Shown piece by piece: positions 54,331 through 64,000 of a DNA stretch of 64,000 bases. The translations under genes and the position numbers were made by a program. The stretch is from positions 1,442,267 through 1,506,266 of the forward strand of contig FJOG01000009.1 in the NCBI GenBank assembly GCA_900073065.1, written 5' to 3'. The DNA comes from Phialocephala subalpina (taxonomy: Eukaryota > Ascomycota > Leotiomycetes > Helotiales > Mollisiaceae). The notes beneath the pieces were generated by a model, which was not told the origin of the DNA, made no database searches, and saw nothing but the letters and a program-made list of their open reading frames with translations. Position 1 is the stretch's first letter; each line of letters opens with the position of its first letter.

Positions 54331-55844
54331 GGTGAGTGGTTGTGAAGTTGTTGATGGATCAATTTATTTGATGGTTGGAATTGTATGCGCAAAGAAAAAA
54401 GTGTGTAGAAGCTTGAAAGTGTTTGTGGGCGAGAGGGTGGAAGATATAAACGCCTCGGACGCTAAGCGAGGAGCGAAGGCGAGGCTGAAGCTATTCACTC
54501 CACGACCATGCAAACCACACAATGCTAAGACGTCATGTGATAGCACTTCTTCTGCTTGTATCAGATCAATGCTATGCCATCTGTAATAGCACTCCTTCAT
54601 CAAGTCGAAGCTATTACCCTTGCTATCCCTAGGAGTTTTCTAGACGAAAAGTCCTTAAATAGCTATTTTGTTTAACGGATTTGTCGAGGAGCGAAAGCGT
54701 AGTTGAAGCTGTTTAATCCTCCACGTGAAATGAACAATGCTAAGTCTTAACGTGTATAGTACTGTACTTCTTTTGCATCTACTCCTTTTCGGACACGCCC
54801 CCTGAGCCCCGGCTTTGGTTTCTGTGAATGTGGGGGCTGAAGTTAGTGGAAGAGTAGTTGACCTGGGAGTAAAAAGCTTGCAACTACTTGAGGGACGGGC
54901 TTTTAGTAATTTACTTGGCCTTATGCGTGCGCTTGACCGGCAGTTCGAATCAGAGTCTGGCAGGATGTTGTTGTCAACCTGTATAATAGTATCAACATTT
55001 ATAATGTTGTCACCTTGTATGATCGTTGTTAACCTGCCATAGTTCGACAACTGAAAATCAGATGGAAGGCAGAGACGGCAGGAACTTGAAAGCCTGCATC
55101 AAGTCAACGTTGGAAATGATACAAATGAGACATTTTGCTTTCAGTGCTTCTCTCGCACCAGAACTTGACGACGGAGGCGATATCAGAGAACAGAGAAAAG
55201 AAGACAGAAGATGAGAGATAAAGTATACACCAGCAATCTGAACTCGAGGGCTGAATCTGCTGCTTTGATGAGATAGATGTCAGTTGAGGTGGATGACCAA
55301 GAGTTGAGAAAGGAAGAGGTAAAGTACCAATTGACAATGAGAGACTTGAAAAGCTGAGATGTACGAGGTCTGTAGGAACGTTGCCGATGGCGATGGAAAC
55401 TGAGAACGATAATTAGACTCATTCAGAACAATGCGACGAGAAAACAGTTATCAAGGAGATTCGCAAATGCCGATTGTCCCGTGAAGGCTGGGATATTGAA
55501 AGAGCATACAATGTGTGACCTCGATTCGGCACACTTCTCAAGCACTGCAAATTGGAAGACTCCAGGCAAAAGAACTGCTGAATTCCACGCAAAATGTAGG
55601 GCCATGCTATCCTCCATCTCTCTCGGCTCATCTCGCGAAATGGATACTTGAGCAGATACTCTTACAATGTACGGTGCTTGAAAGAAGAATCGATATCTCG
55701 ACAACAAAGTAAATGCTCGTAGCATGCGCCATCCCAATATCGTAACTCTTCTCTCCTGTTTTGTTTTTCCGTCATAGCTATTATTCGTAATCAATCGCAG
55801 TTTCTCCAAAACTCATCATTCCCAACCACGAGTAGCTCCACCAC
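54331..55844. other. Intergenic with promoter duplication
   Basis: Upstream region of the gene at 53086 and 3' flank of the 2EXR gene at 55845. It holds a diverged duplication at 54466-54782. A tRNA-like B box (GTTCGAATC) near 54943 has no matching A box or cloverleaf. Confidence 0.45.
54466..54782 (+). repeat. Diverged direct duplication, two copies of about 100 bases
   Basis: Copy one at about 54466-54566, copy two at about 54683-54782. Common words in order: CGAGGAGCGAA, TGAAGCT, CTCCACG, AACAATGCTAAG or its ACAATGCTAAG form, and ACTTCTT. The second copy has mostly C-to-T and G-to-A differences. Confidence 0.7.
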
Positions 55845-57017
55845 TTATCTCTCCCACTTCTCCAATCGCACGAACTTCAACTGGACATCCTTCCAGATGT
55901 TCTTCTCTGGCCCCTTCTCGTGGATGTTTGGGATACTGTTGGCGTTGTTGGCGGCGAGAGTCTTCTTCGGGTTCTGAGCATGGTTGAAGGTGGCGTTGAC
56001 ATCATCGATGATCGTCTGGATCCACGGGTTGTCACTCTTGGTAACTTCGTTGAGATCCTCGTAATCAGAATCCAATGGACCAGGGCGGAGAATGATCATC
56101 AGCCTGTTAAAAGTCAGAATCTCCCGGGATGTAGCAAGGAGCTTGGTAGATGGAAGAACAGCAGAAAGAAAGAAATGAAAGATCACTTACTCCTTGATGT
56201 TGGGGAAGTAGTTGATCATCTTGGTAGTAAGGAAGCAATGGAAGCATTCGATTTTCCAGACATTCAGAACCTCATCGACACTCATAGCAACTCTTTCGAC
56301 CCTCTTCAATAGATTAGAGGAAACTTTGCGACAACGAAGGGTATGGTATGCGCTAACATGATAGCCAATTTCGGGTGAGAAAGAGGTTCGATCGAAGTGG
56401 AGGATATCCATCTTGGGATCCATGAAGATGCCAGTCTTGAAGTCGCGAATCTTGAAGTAGTATTTGGCAATATCTCGGGAGTTTTTGCAGGCGTGAGCAA
56501 TACCGGGAATGTTCGCAGGCTTCATACCAACGATTCGAGGGACGCAAGCCTCATGCCAGATCATCAGACGAATCTCGATGGGAAGCTTGGCGAATTGTGG
56601 GAACATTCCTTTCAGGATCTTGGCCGACGACAGCTTCGTCCAAGTCTCAACACCCGCAAGAATGGGAGAGCCTGCAGCCTCGATTGCAGCCTTGGATCGA
56701 GTGTTCCTAGCAAGTGTACTTGGAGCCAAACGAAGGGCGAGTGGGCGGGATAGTGGGGACGACGAGGCCATAGTCAAGGAGTTATCAGCGGATGGGTCAG
56801 GAGTAGAAGCTCTCTTGGTTCTATTTGCTCGAGTGATCTTGGCAGGCTTGACTGAGTTCGAGGGAGTTGCGCGAGGAGTAGCTTTCTTGGGCTTAGTAGG
56901 AGGTACATCGGAGGTTATCGAGTCGGTTGAAAGACCAGCAGGCACTGGGACATTCTCAGATCGAGTCATGGAGGCGTTGACCTTGGAAGAGTCGCGCGCA
57001 GCTTTCTTTGGAGGCAT
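55845..57017 (-). CDS. 2EXR-domain protein, intact (minus-strand member of a divergent pair)
   Basis: Exons 57017-56191 and 56103-55845 give 361 residues; the 87-base intron 56104-56190 splits FPNIKE from LMIIL. The ATG opens MPPKKAARDSSKVNASMTRS and a basic, Pro/Ser/Thr-rich disordered region. At about residue 140 comes the 2EXR signature FAKLPIEIRLMIWHEACVPR. It is followed by IAHACKNSRDIAKYYFKI and MDPKMDILHFDRTSFSP, the usual order of a helix with Cys and Arg and a strand with a short Asp motif. The C-terminal part ends with WKDVQLKFVRLEKW. 2EXR names its Glu-x-x-Arg helix; no member has a settled function. Its neighbour at 57650 is a diverged relative on the other strand. Confidence 0.85.
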
Positions 57018-57649
57018 TGTGAAGAGCTGCCTTTCTATTAGCAAGGAGCGCAGATAGGACACAAGGTTTGCTCACGTCAATGGGCACCAATGAATGTTCC
57101 GAAAAAGTTGGATCTTTGCGTGTGTCGAATGGCATTCCAATTGCGGACGAGCGTTCCATGACAGAGTAGAATGGAAATCTCTTTGGCAGAGTAGAATGAA
57201 AAGATTTGTGATAGAGTAGCAGAAGGAGTGTCTTGTCTTGAAGTTGGAGATCGAAGGTGGTTGAAGTATCCAAGGTACACGTCAACAAACGAGACGCGCT
57301 TCGTTGTTTTTATATCGTGTTAAGACACGTGAAGGGAAAGATCGGATGACTTTGTAGGAGGTAAACAAGTGTATGACGAATGAGAAGGAAGTGTCGGCTC
57401 GGTTCGTTCCTTCCACTAGAGAATATCAAGGGCTTAGCGTCCTTTCTTTCACATTTCCGAGATAGAAAGACCAAGAGTTTTCTTGTTTTCTTTCAAGGCC
57501 TACGCCTTCACGACTCGTGTCCTCTATTGATCCTGCGTATCGGTCAGTGAGTTCTGGGTGCGAGAGAATCATTCGAAGCGCCCCTACATGTCGAAGACAC
57601 TTCGGTCTCAAGAATTTCCGACAGTCGGTCTCCTCTGATAACCGCAACG
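57018..57649. promoter_or_regulatory. Divergent region between two 2EXR genes
   Basis: 632 bases between the start codons of two oppositely oriented 2EXR genes, presumably holding both promoters. A pair of similar words (TTTGGCAGAGTAGAATG and CATGACAGAGTAGAATG) occurs near 57159 and 57181. Confidence 0.5.
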
Positions 57650-58645
57650 ATGAAGGTCAAACCCTACGGCAAGAAGAAGAAGGCAAAAGCCATCGAGATC
57701 CTCGTTGACTTACAGTCAGAGAAATACCAAACAAAGCTCTCTGCCACATTCCAGACCAAGACGAAGCAAGATGAAGTAACGAAGTCAAGAATCCTTCCTA
57801 CACCTCCGACTTTCAATCACCACAAAGCTTCTTCCGGCTCGTCATCGACAACAGTAATCTCTCCGATCACTCCTTACTCTGTCCACATCTCGATTATACC
57901 AACAACCTTAAACTCCTTCCCCAAGTTGCCAGTCGAACTCCAAGAACAAATCTGGCACGGCGCCATCGAAGCCACCCGCAACCGAATCGTCGTCTGGAAC
58001 TCCGCTACAGTTCCTCCTTTATTACACGCTTGCACCAAGTCCCGCAAATTATTCCTCGAAGAGAACAGGGTCGAATACTGGCAGAGAGAGATTTTGGGCA
58101 GGAGTTATCTGTTCATCAACTGGAAGCATAACATCGTGTTCTTTCCGTATAAGGTACCTGGTATGAAAAGATGGGACACTTCGCCAAAGCGAGTCGATCG
58201 ACCAATTCGAACATCAGATGGTAGCTGGGTACCACATATTCGACAAAATCCTCAGACTGGTGGTGGATGGTTGGAGGAAATTAGATACATGGCTCTGGAC
58301 TCCGTCCTTGTCGAGGATTTCAACAAGAGTCAGGGTAACTTCAACCTCGGCCCCGGTACAGAGACCAACGGTTGGACTAGGTTGAGCGGTCTGTGCCCTA
58401 ATCTAAAGAAGCTGCTCGTTATTCTCGAGGGAATCCATGGCAGAGAGGTGACTGGCAATGATACTATTGACAATCTTGCGAAACTCGGTATCATCCGTGG
58501 CAGAGAGATGTCTCGGCGTTCACAGGACATCAAAGTTGGGTTTGAGGATGCTAGGGGACGTGGCATGCTGTTGGGAGTCAAGATCTGCTTCGTGGAGGTA
58601 CTAGTACCATATTCGGGGGCGACCTACGACAAGATTGTCTTGTGA
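57650..58645 (+). CDS. 2EXR-domain protein, intact (plus-strand member)
   Basis: Single exon of 331 residues starting MKVKPYGKKKKAKAIEILVD, a basic segment that could be a nuclear signal. A Ser/Thr-rich linker leads to the 2EXR signature LNSFPKLPVELQEQIWHGAI. Next come PPLLHACTKSRKLFLEENRV (the Cys-containing helix), YLFINWKHNIVFFPYKVPGM and RYMALDSVLVEDF, then the late strand LCPNLKKLLVILEGIHG. The order is typical for the family, whose role is unknown. The signature has Glu-Leu-Gln-Glu-Gln in place of the common E-x-R, a small departure. No intron is needed, unlike its neighbour. Confidence 0.84.
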   Translation: MKVKPYGKKKKAKAIEILVDLQSEKYQTKLSATFQTKTKQDEVTKSRILPTPPTFNHHKASSGSSSTTVISPITPYSVHISIIPTTLNSFPKLPVELQEQIWHGAIEATRNRIVVWNSATVPPLLHACTKSRKLFLEENRVEYWQREILGRSYLFINWKHNIVFFPYKVPGMKRWDTSPKRVDRPIRTSDGSWVPHIRQNPQTGGGWLEEIRYMALDSVLVEDFNKSQGNFNLGPGTETNGWTRLSGLCPNLKKLLVILEGIHGREVTGNDTIDNLAKLGIIRGREMSRRSQDIKVGFEDARGRGMLLGVKICFVEVLVPYSGATYDKIVL

Positions 58646-59968
58646 GGTGTGAGCGGCGGGAACGGTGGGAACCGTTGGTTCGACCGAGGGGCATGAATCA
58701 TTGTCGGTCAAGCATAGTTGGCGAAACATGGATGGCGATGCATATTTGGGCGTAGATGGCGAAGCATTGTTGTTGCAGCATAGAGGGCGGATCATAGACG
58801 GCGAATGACAGCGAAGCATACCTCGGAAAGCATTGTTGGCAGGGCGTTATGGCGAAGCAGTCGAGAACTCTGGCGGGTAGTTTTGTGGCCACAAAGGAAG
58901 TCTTAGATCGGCAAAGACATATGTAGGAAAGTGATTGTAAGAAAATCATAAGCCAAACAATACGCTCCTGCTTTTGACTGTGACCATGACGAGGCTTCGT
59001 AGAAGCCTGCTACCCACTGGACACAATCATCCATCGCAGGGGCTGTCAACATCTCGTCCCCTGCAAGGCACGACAAGAGTCAAGAACGAGATGGAAAGAC
59101 CATAAGTATGCACATGCTAGACTGGTCACGTGCACATACTTCTCTCTCACCCTCCTTTCCAGGTTGTTCCTTTATGCTCAGGTTATAGCTACCGTGGCCA
59201 GTAGCAATACATAGAGCCAGCATTCTTGTACTCGATGAGGTGACGCAACTGCAAGCAAGAATTCTCAAAGGCTGCTCAATCAATGAGCTTCATGCCAGCC
59301 GCTGTTCCAACTCAATATATATTAGGGAGACTGAGCAATGGCTGATCTCGATTTGGACATTAGCGATATTCAACGAGCGTGAATATTATCGGGGATTCAC
59401 CCAGACACTGAGTATTGGTCATTATCTAGAAATTGACCTGAGCAACTGGTGACAGAGTTCCATGAAATGTCAACAGTTCGCCCAGACATTGACTAAACTG
59501 CGACAAAAATTCCGGTAAATTTCACAGAGGGCTTCTTACTTGCACCGCACGAACTAAAGCGCAGCACAAGGACCTATCATTTATTCTTCTTTCATTCATT
59601 CAATTATCCATACTTCAATAATCACTGCTCGCTTTGCTTCATTGCTATGCAATGGTATATATGTTCCCACCCTATGCCATGCCTTGCTACCTATGCCAAG
59701 GTGCTGTGCTGTGTACCCAACCCAATTGAGATAGAAATGCCAAAACTAGCGCCACGCTCATCAACCCATCAAGAGGCGAGTACTGCGTCGCCTAGATTCA
59801 ATTGGGGAAGTGCGATGCTTTTACTTCCCAAAACGCCATGCTAATAATCATAACAGACCCGTTCACTATCAAATGCTTCAATCAGGGGTATATCCTCCCA
59901 ATAATCAATCAATCACGCTCATGCCTTCCATGAAAGTATTCAAAAACAAGAAAAAAACCGGAGTATGT
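58646..59968. other. Intergenic between convergent genes
   Basis: Starts with the 3' flank of the 2EXR gene, includes a degenerate 14-base repeat, and ends at the arrestin gene's stop. No gene seen. Confidence 0.45.
58711..58866 (+). repeat. Degenerate tandem repeat, unit about 14 bases
   Basis: Roughly eleven to twelve units close to AGCATAGNTGGCGA, most 14 bases and two of 10. Copies differ by several substitutions, so the array is old. It begins about 65 bases after the stop codon of the upstream 2EXR gene. Confidence 0.75.
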
Positions 59969-61526
59969 TTACTCGTCGGTGCTCTGTCGAGGGGTGGGAG
60001 GTCCGGTTGAGAGATCCTCGATCGTGATGCCGTGTAGTGTGTTTGAACCTCGTCGAACGGAAGAGCCTTCGCCGTTGCTCTGCACTGCATGCGGTTCTTC
60101 GGCCACACTGTCGAGAGGTGGGAGATCCTCATAATCGGTAATTGGAGGTCCTTGGTACTCCTCAGAGTTTCCGTATGCTGGAGGAGAAGCAGGAACATTC
60201 TCGTAAGTAGGAGGTGCCTCCTCATCCCAAGAAATGCCGAGACCAGCCCGTTCGGTGACCGTGAGAGTGAAGTGCATTCTCAGAACTCGCGCAGCACCAG
60301 TTGGTGTGGTCTGTGTAGGCTTCTTGATGGGTGCAAACTCCTCTGCGACGATCATTTCGACGACCAAAACGTGCGAGACCTCCGTTCCATCTTCAGCCTT
60401 CAGGTCACAGATTGGCTTCGTCTCTGGTCGGATGCTGATAGGGAATTCGAGGTCGATGCTGCCGTCTGGAGAATTGTAATCCGACTTCCAACCCGACTTC
60501 ATCTCATCCGTGCCAATTGTCCTCACATCCTGATGTTGGATTCCCTTCTTCTGCTCATCGGTCGCCTTAGCAGAATGCTTCGCACACCCCGGCGCAATCA
60601 TCTTCTGCGTCTCGTCCAACCTCCAAGTTACCCTCTTCAACTTCCATTGCGTCTGCGTCTTCGTATCCACGTTCCTCTTGACCACGCCATCAATCCGCAT
60701 AGAGATATTCGTTTCGCCGATCGGGTGGATGACGGATGGCAGTTCGCAGTTCGCGGTGAGGTTGGTGGGAGGAAAGATGCGGATGGAGTGGCGGGGTGAT
60801 TCGGAGGGGCAGATTGCACGCTTGACGTCGAGTTTGTGCGACAATTTGAGGGGTTCGCCAGATCGTGGACTCATCGTTGCTCGCAGAACGTATTCAATGC
60901 TCGAGAGGGCTCCCTTCATGCTCGCAGGCAGGTGACCTGGAATTACGCAGCTGAATGGAAAGGAGTGCTCGCCTGTGAGATGTTAGCATTGTTGACCCAA
61001 ATTCGCGCTTCAGTTACTGACCTCGTCGCAAAGTCGCTGGGCCCTCAAGGAGGTTCCAGGTCGTCAAATCGGTGGATTGTTGAGTGCACTCTGGGCAGTG
61101 ACTGTGGAATGGCTTCTTTCTCGTCACTTCCAATGCCAATCTTATTTTGAAAGAATCGATTGCCACGCTGTCTTCGTGGATGTGGAGTACTAATTGACCC
61201 GAAAGTAATGCGCCACTGCTGTTCACCGTAGTGCCATATAGAACCAGAGGAGGCGATTCCATAACAATATCGAGAGTAGCAGCTTGGTGTTGTGGCAATT
61301 TGCTTGAAGAGCTCCTTGGAGAATGGAGAGCGCCCAAACTGAGGCGCTTGAGTGAGGTTTCCATGCTTCTGTCGTCTGATGCGAGGGAAGAACCAGATGA
61401 GGAGGGAGTTCGTTCAGAATATCCTGGCTTGCTGTGCGATCGAGAGGCTTTCTTCAAGTCTGCTGGAAGGTCGAAAGAATTTGAGTTGCTCCTGAAGAAG
61501 GAGAAGCGACTCGTTGCGTGAGGCAT
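59969..61526 (-). CDS. Arrestin-domain ubiquitin-ligase adaptor, Art1/Ldb19 type
   Basis: Exons 61526-61022 and 60972-59969 give 502 residues; intron 60973-61021 has a GTCAGT donor. The front MPHATSRFSFFRSNSNSFDL and following Ser-rich region are likely disordered. The arrestin N domain runs from PPLVLYGTTVNSSGALLSGQ through FKIRLALEVTRKKPFHSHC to GEHSFPFSCVIPGHLPAS, and the C domain through GETNISMRIDGVVKRN. The tail has two PY motifs, APPTYEN and SPPAYGN, which bind the WW domains of Rsp5/NEDD4 ligases. Such proteins bring the ligase to plasma-membrane transporters for endocytosis; the cargo here is unknown. Intact. It could equally be placed with other alpha-arrestins, but the long Ser-rich front favours Art1/Ldb19. 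Confidence 0.86.
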
Positions 61527-64000
61527 CTTGGGCGGGAGCGATATATGTAGATTTTAGTGGGGCAATCCCAAATCTGCAAAAACGCCTCTTTGACAAACTT
61601 ATGACGATTCGGGTATTTACCACCTTCCAACTTTTGTGATGAAAAGGCGTCGAGTGATGCTAGAATGAGTTTTCTTGATTGTGGGAAGTTTTCGAAATGT
61701 CAAAGGACTGAGTGACGGCGACGGTATGGTGTATATAGGGACAGGCTTTTCTTTGTCTCTCGTAATGTGCTTTCACTCTTACCTCAAACCGAGACACTTT
61801 TCATATGCGGGCCATTTCAGTCTATATAATTTTTCTCCCAACCATGAAACTATGTGTCACGCTGTCACCATGTTTGAAGCGGTCTAAGGGACTGGCCGAC
61901 GAGTACCATTGAATGCGTGTTTGGGCTGCCAAAGCACCTTGAGGGCTGGTGGTTAGCTGGGAGCCGGCGCATGGAACTTTGGGAGCTGATCTCCACAGTG
62001 CAGCGCAACTCGGCACATTCTTCTCTTTGGCCAGGGCCCCAGTAGCTTGCACGGTCTGCAGCAGCGTATGGCCTCCAGGCTACGGCGCTGGAAATTCAGT
62101 CATGTCATCAATCCAGATGACCTTGGAAGAAATTTGTAGGCTATCCTGGCAACGGCTATGGAGCATCTGGTCAGTGCATCGTGGTGCGTGTCATCCCTGT
62201 TGCGATTTGTAACTCAGTCATGGGTCAGGAGGGTGGCTTTCAGGGACGAGCAGCCCGAGAAAGGAGAGCGAGTGTCGCCACCACCATCGTGTTTATTCAA
62301 GTCGACACGATTCAATGGCACAACAGAGCAATCTCAGCCAAGTCTCAGCTTATTATAAGTTGCATTGGGTTTCCTCTTCTCGGCCTCTGCTGAAAGCTCG
62401 CAGTAATACAACGCTGTCACCAGTAAGCCACATTCTGAGCCGAGACTGCACGTTCAGGTCACACAAACCGGGGGACAGAGAAGGTTCAGATCATTGCCTT
62501 ACCGAAGGCTTGTGGAGAAAGCAAGGCTGGCAGGCCCAAGAGGCTCCACGTCGGTAGCGGGCACGTTTCCTGGGCGTTGTTTTGCTCGCTGGCCGTCAGT
62601 AACAAGAATGAGCCCCTTTGTGCAATGTCCAGTTGACTGGTAACGGACTTCATTCAGCGCGCCTCAAGCAGTTTTCTCCTCACCGCGAGTCTGCAAAGCA
62701 AGGGACCTCCTTTTCTCTGTCACATGCGATGTCGCGGAAATGATATTCCGAGCGTGCAGCAAATGCCTATTGTAACCGCAGGCGCTTCAATTAGATGGAA
62801 CGAGGAGTGGATCTCACGATGACTCAAGAAACATCAAAATTTCCTCATCAGGCTCAAGGATAAATTACGGTGTCATCATGGGCCGATATTCATGGCGTGC
62901 GGAGATTTTCTCAAAGAAAACATTTACTTCTCTTGAGCGTGGGTATTCAACAGGTCCTTTGAAATGACCCCCTCGGGTATCAGACCACAACCATTTGCTT
63001 TGTACATCTGATATTCCCTTGCAACAACATCAGATCATTTTAGAATCTACGCATGCATTATTTGTCGGTTCACGTTTCCGAGATGTGGCTTCGCAGTTGC
63101 CCGAACCCCAGCTTTCAGCCAGAGAAGCCTCCGGATTCGGCGCTTCGAATCAGGGGTCCTCACCTGAGATATAAATCTAGAACACCATGCACAGCACCAA
63201 CAAGCCGGAATAGGGATGCCGAACTCATGTCCTGATGCTGGAATTCGGCGATGAGCACGTATGTTCATAACATCACCATTTCAAGAATGCGGGGAAGGAA
63301 GATCATCCAACTCACTGGTGTTCAGCCATTAGAGGAAACCGGTTCAGTCTTCGCAAGCACCCCGCAAAATGGCGTGAAGCCTTTGATATTTGAGACCTCA
63401 CATCTCCTCGGAGAGGATCATGTGGCAGCGCCCCCTTCAGCGCCTTCCGCTTCAACCCAGTCCCAAGTCTTGAATTTCCCCTCGTGAGTCTCCTTTTAGA
63501 TAGATTCAAACAAGCAAGGGTGAGACACGCAAGGCTGTGCGACATCGATGAAGTAATGAAATATGCGTGCTTTCCACATATTCTCGTGAAGACCGCCTTC
63601 GAGAGGCACATTTGCCAAAGGTCTCCAACCTTTTCTGCCGCCCATCACGTCTCGTGTAACGACTCAACCAGTCTCCATGATGCTCTTACCTAACAACCAG
63701 CAAAGTCCTTCATTCCCCGTGCTGGCACAAGAATCACGACTTCGAAAGCGCGATATTTGCCAATAATTGCGAAGAATCAAGGCACGGTTCCAGCCTTCCT
63801 TCCAGAGTCCAGAATTTCAGCAGAGAGCACGTTTCACGAACACGCATATCTTCTTACTCGAGAATTACTCGACAAGACCCACCTTGGAACTCCTTTCGAA
63901 CTCCGCGAGGCTTTCAACTCCTTTAGTACTCCGTGATCCTCGCACCATCTGTTCGCAATCCCGTTGTATGCACTTGTCATGCATCCACTCCAAACCTTCA
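61527..64000. other. Gene-free end of window
   Basis: Holds the promoter of the arrestin gene. I see no gene in the remaining 2.4 kb on either strand; open frames are short and overlapping. A gene starting beyond the right edge may have its promoter here. Confidence 0.45.

Noticed and set aside
54931..54960. tRNA-like B box (GTTCGAATC)
   Set aside because: No A box at the right distance and no cloverleaf can be drawn.

Overview
The window is nuclear DNA of a filamentous ascomycete (Pezizomycotina). Genes are split by many 46-70 base introns with GTRNGT-like donors and CTAAC/CTGAT-like branch sites. The gene set also fits: an HMT1-type half ABC transporter, a HET-domain gene, a LaeA-like methyltransferase, several 2EXR-domain proteins and a PRP8 without an intein. 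The 2EXR abundance would suit Leotiomycetes, but that placement is inference only.

Layout. 1-837: 3' part of COX4. 1382-4596 (-): HMT1-like transporter. 4597-9112: long gene-free stretch. 9113-10648 (-): ceramide synthase LAG1. 11560-19038: an island of broken accessory genes (HET protein, O-methyltransferase, LaeA-like methyltransferase, 2EXR protein) interrupted by a 564-base assembly gap. 19669-32106: small Cys-containing protein, alkaline phosphatase PHO8, RPL34 and PRP8, the last two divergent from one 310-base promoter. 34108-35029: Myb/SANT-like protein. 35030-42721: gene-poor DNA with a decayed membrane-protein gene and a decayed MFS transporter. 43034-47931: divergent pair of a mitochondrial NDUFAF6-like protein and the DNA-repair translocase RAD5. 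48839-58645: second accessory zone with a broken 2EXR gene, small unknown genes, tandem and dispersed repeats, and two intact head-to-head 2EXR genes. 59969-61526 (-): Art1/Ldb19-type arrestin adaptor. 61527-64000: no gene seen.

Housekeeping genes (respiration, sphingolipid synthesis, splicing, translation, DNA repair) alternate with decaying accessory genes. In the broken genes most premature stops are TAG or TAA, which can arise from TGG or CAA/CAG by CpA-to-TpA change, the signature of repeat-induced point mutation (RIP). Three of the frameshifts lie in homopolymers and could be sequencing errors.

The most unusual items are: an intron of PRP8 that is largely one long imperfect hairpin, possibly a MITE or introner-like element; two GC-AG introns; a local family of 2EXR genes and relics; and several uncatalogued repeats. 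I did not find a clearly new multi-gene system. Coordinates of spliced genes rest on hand-read splice sites.
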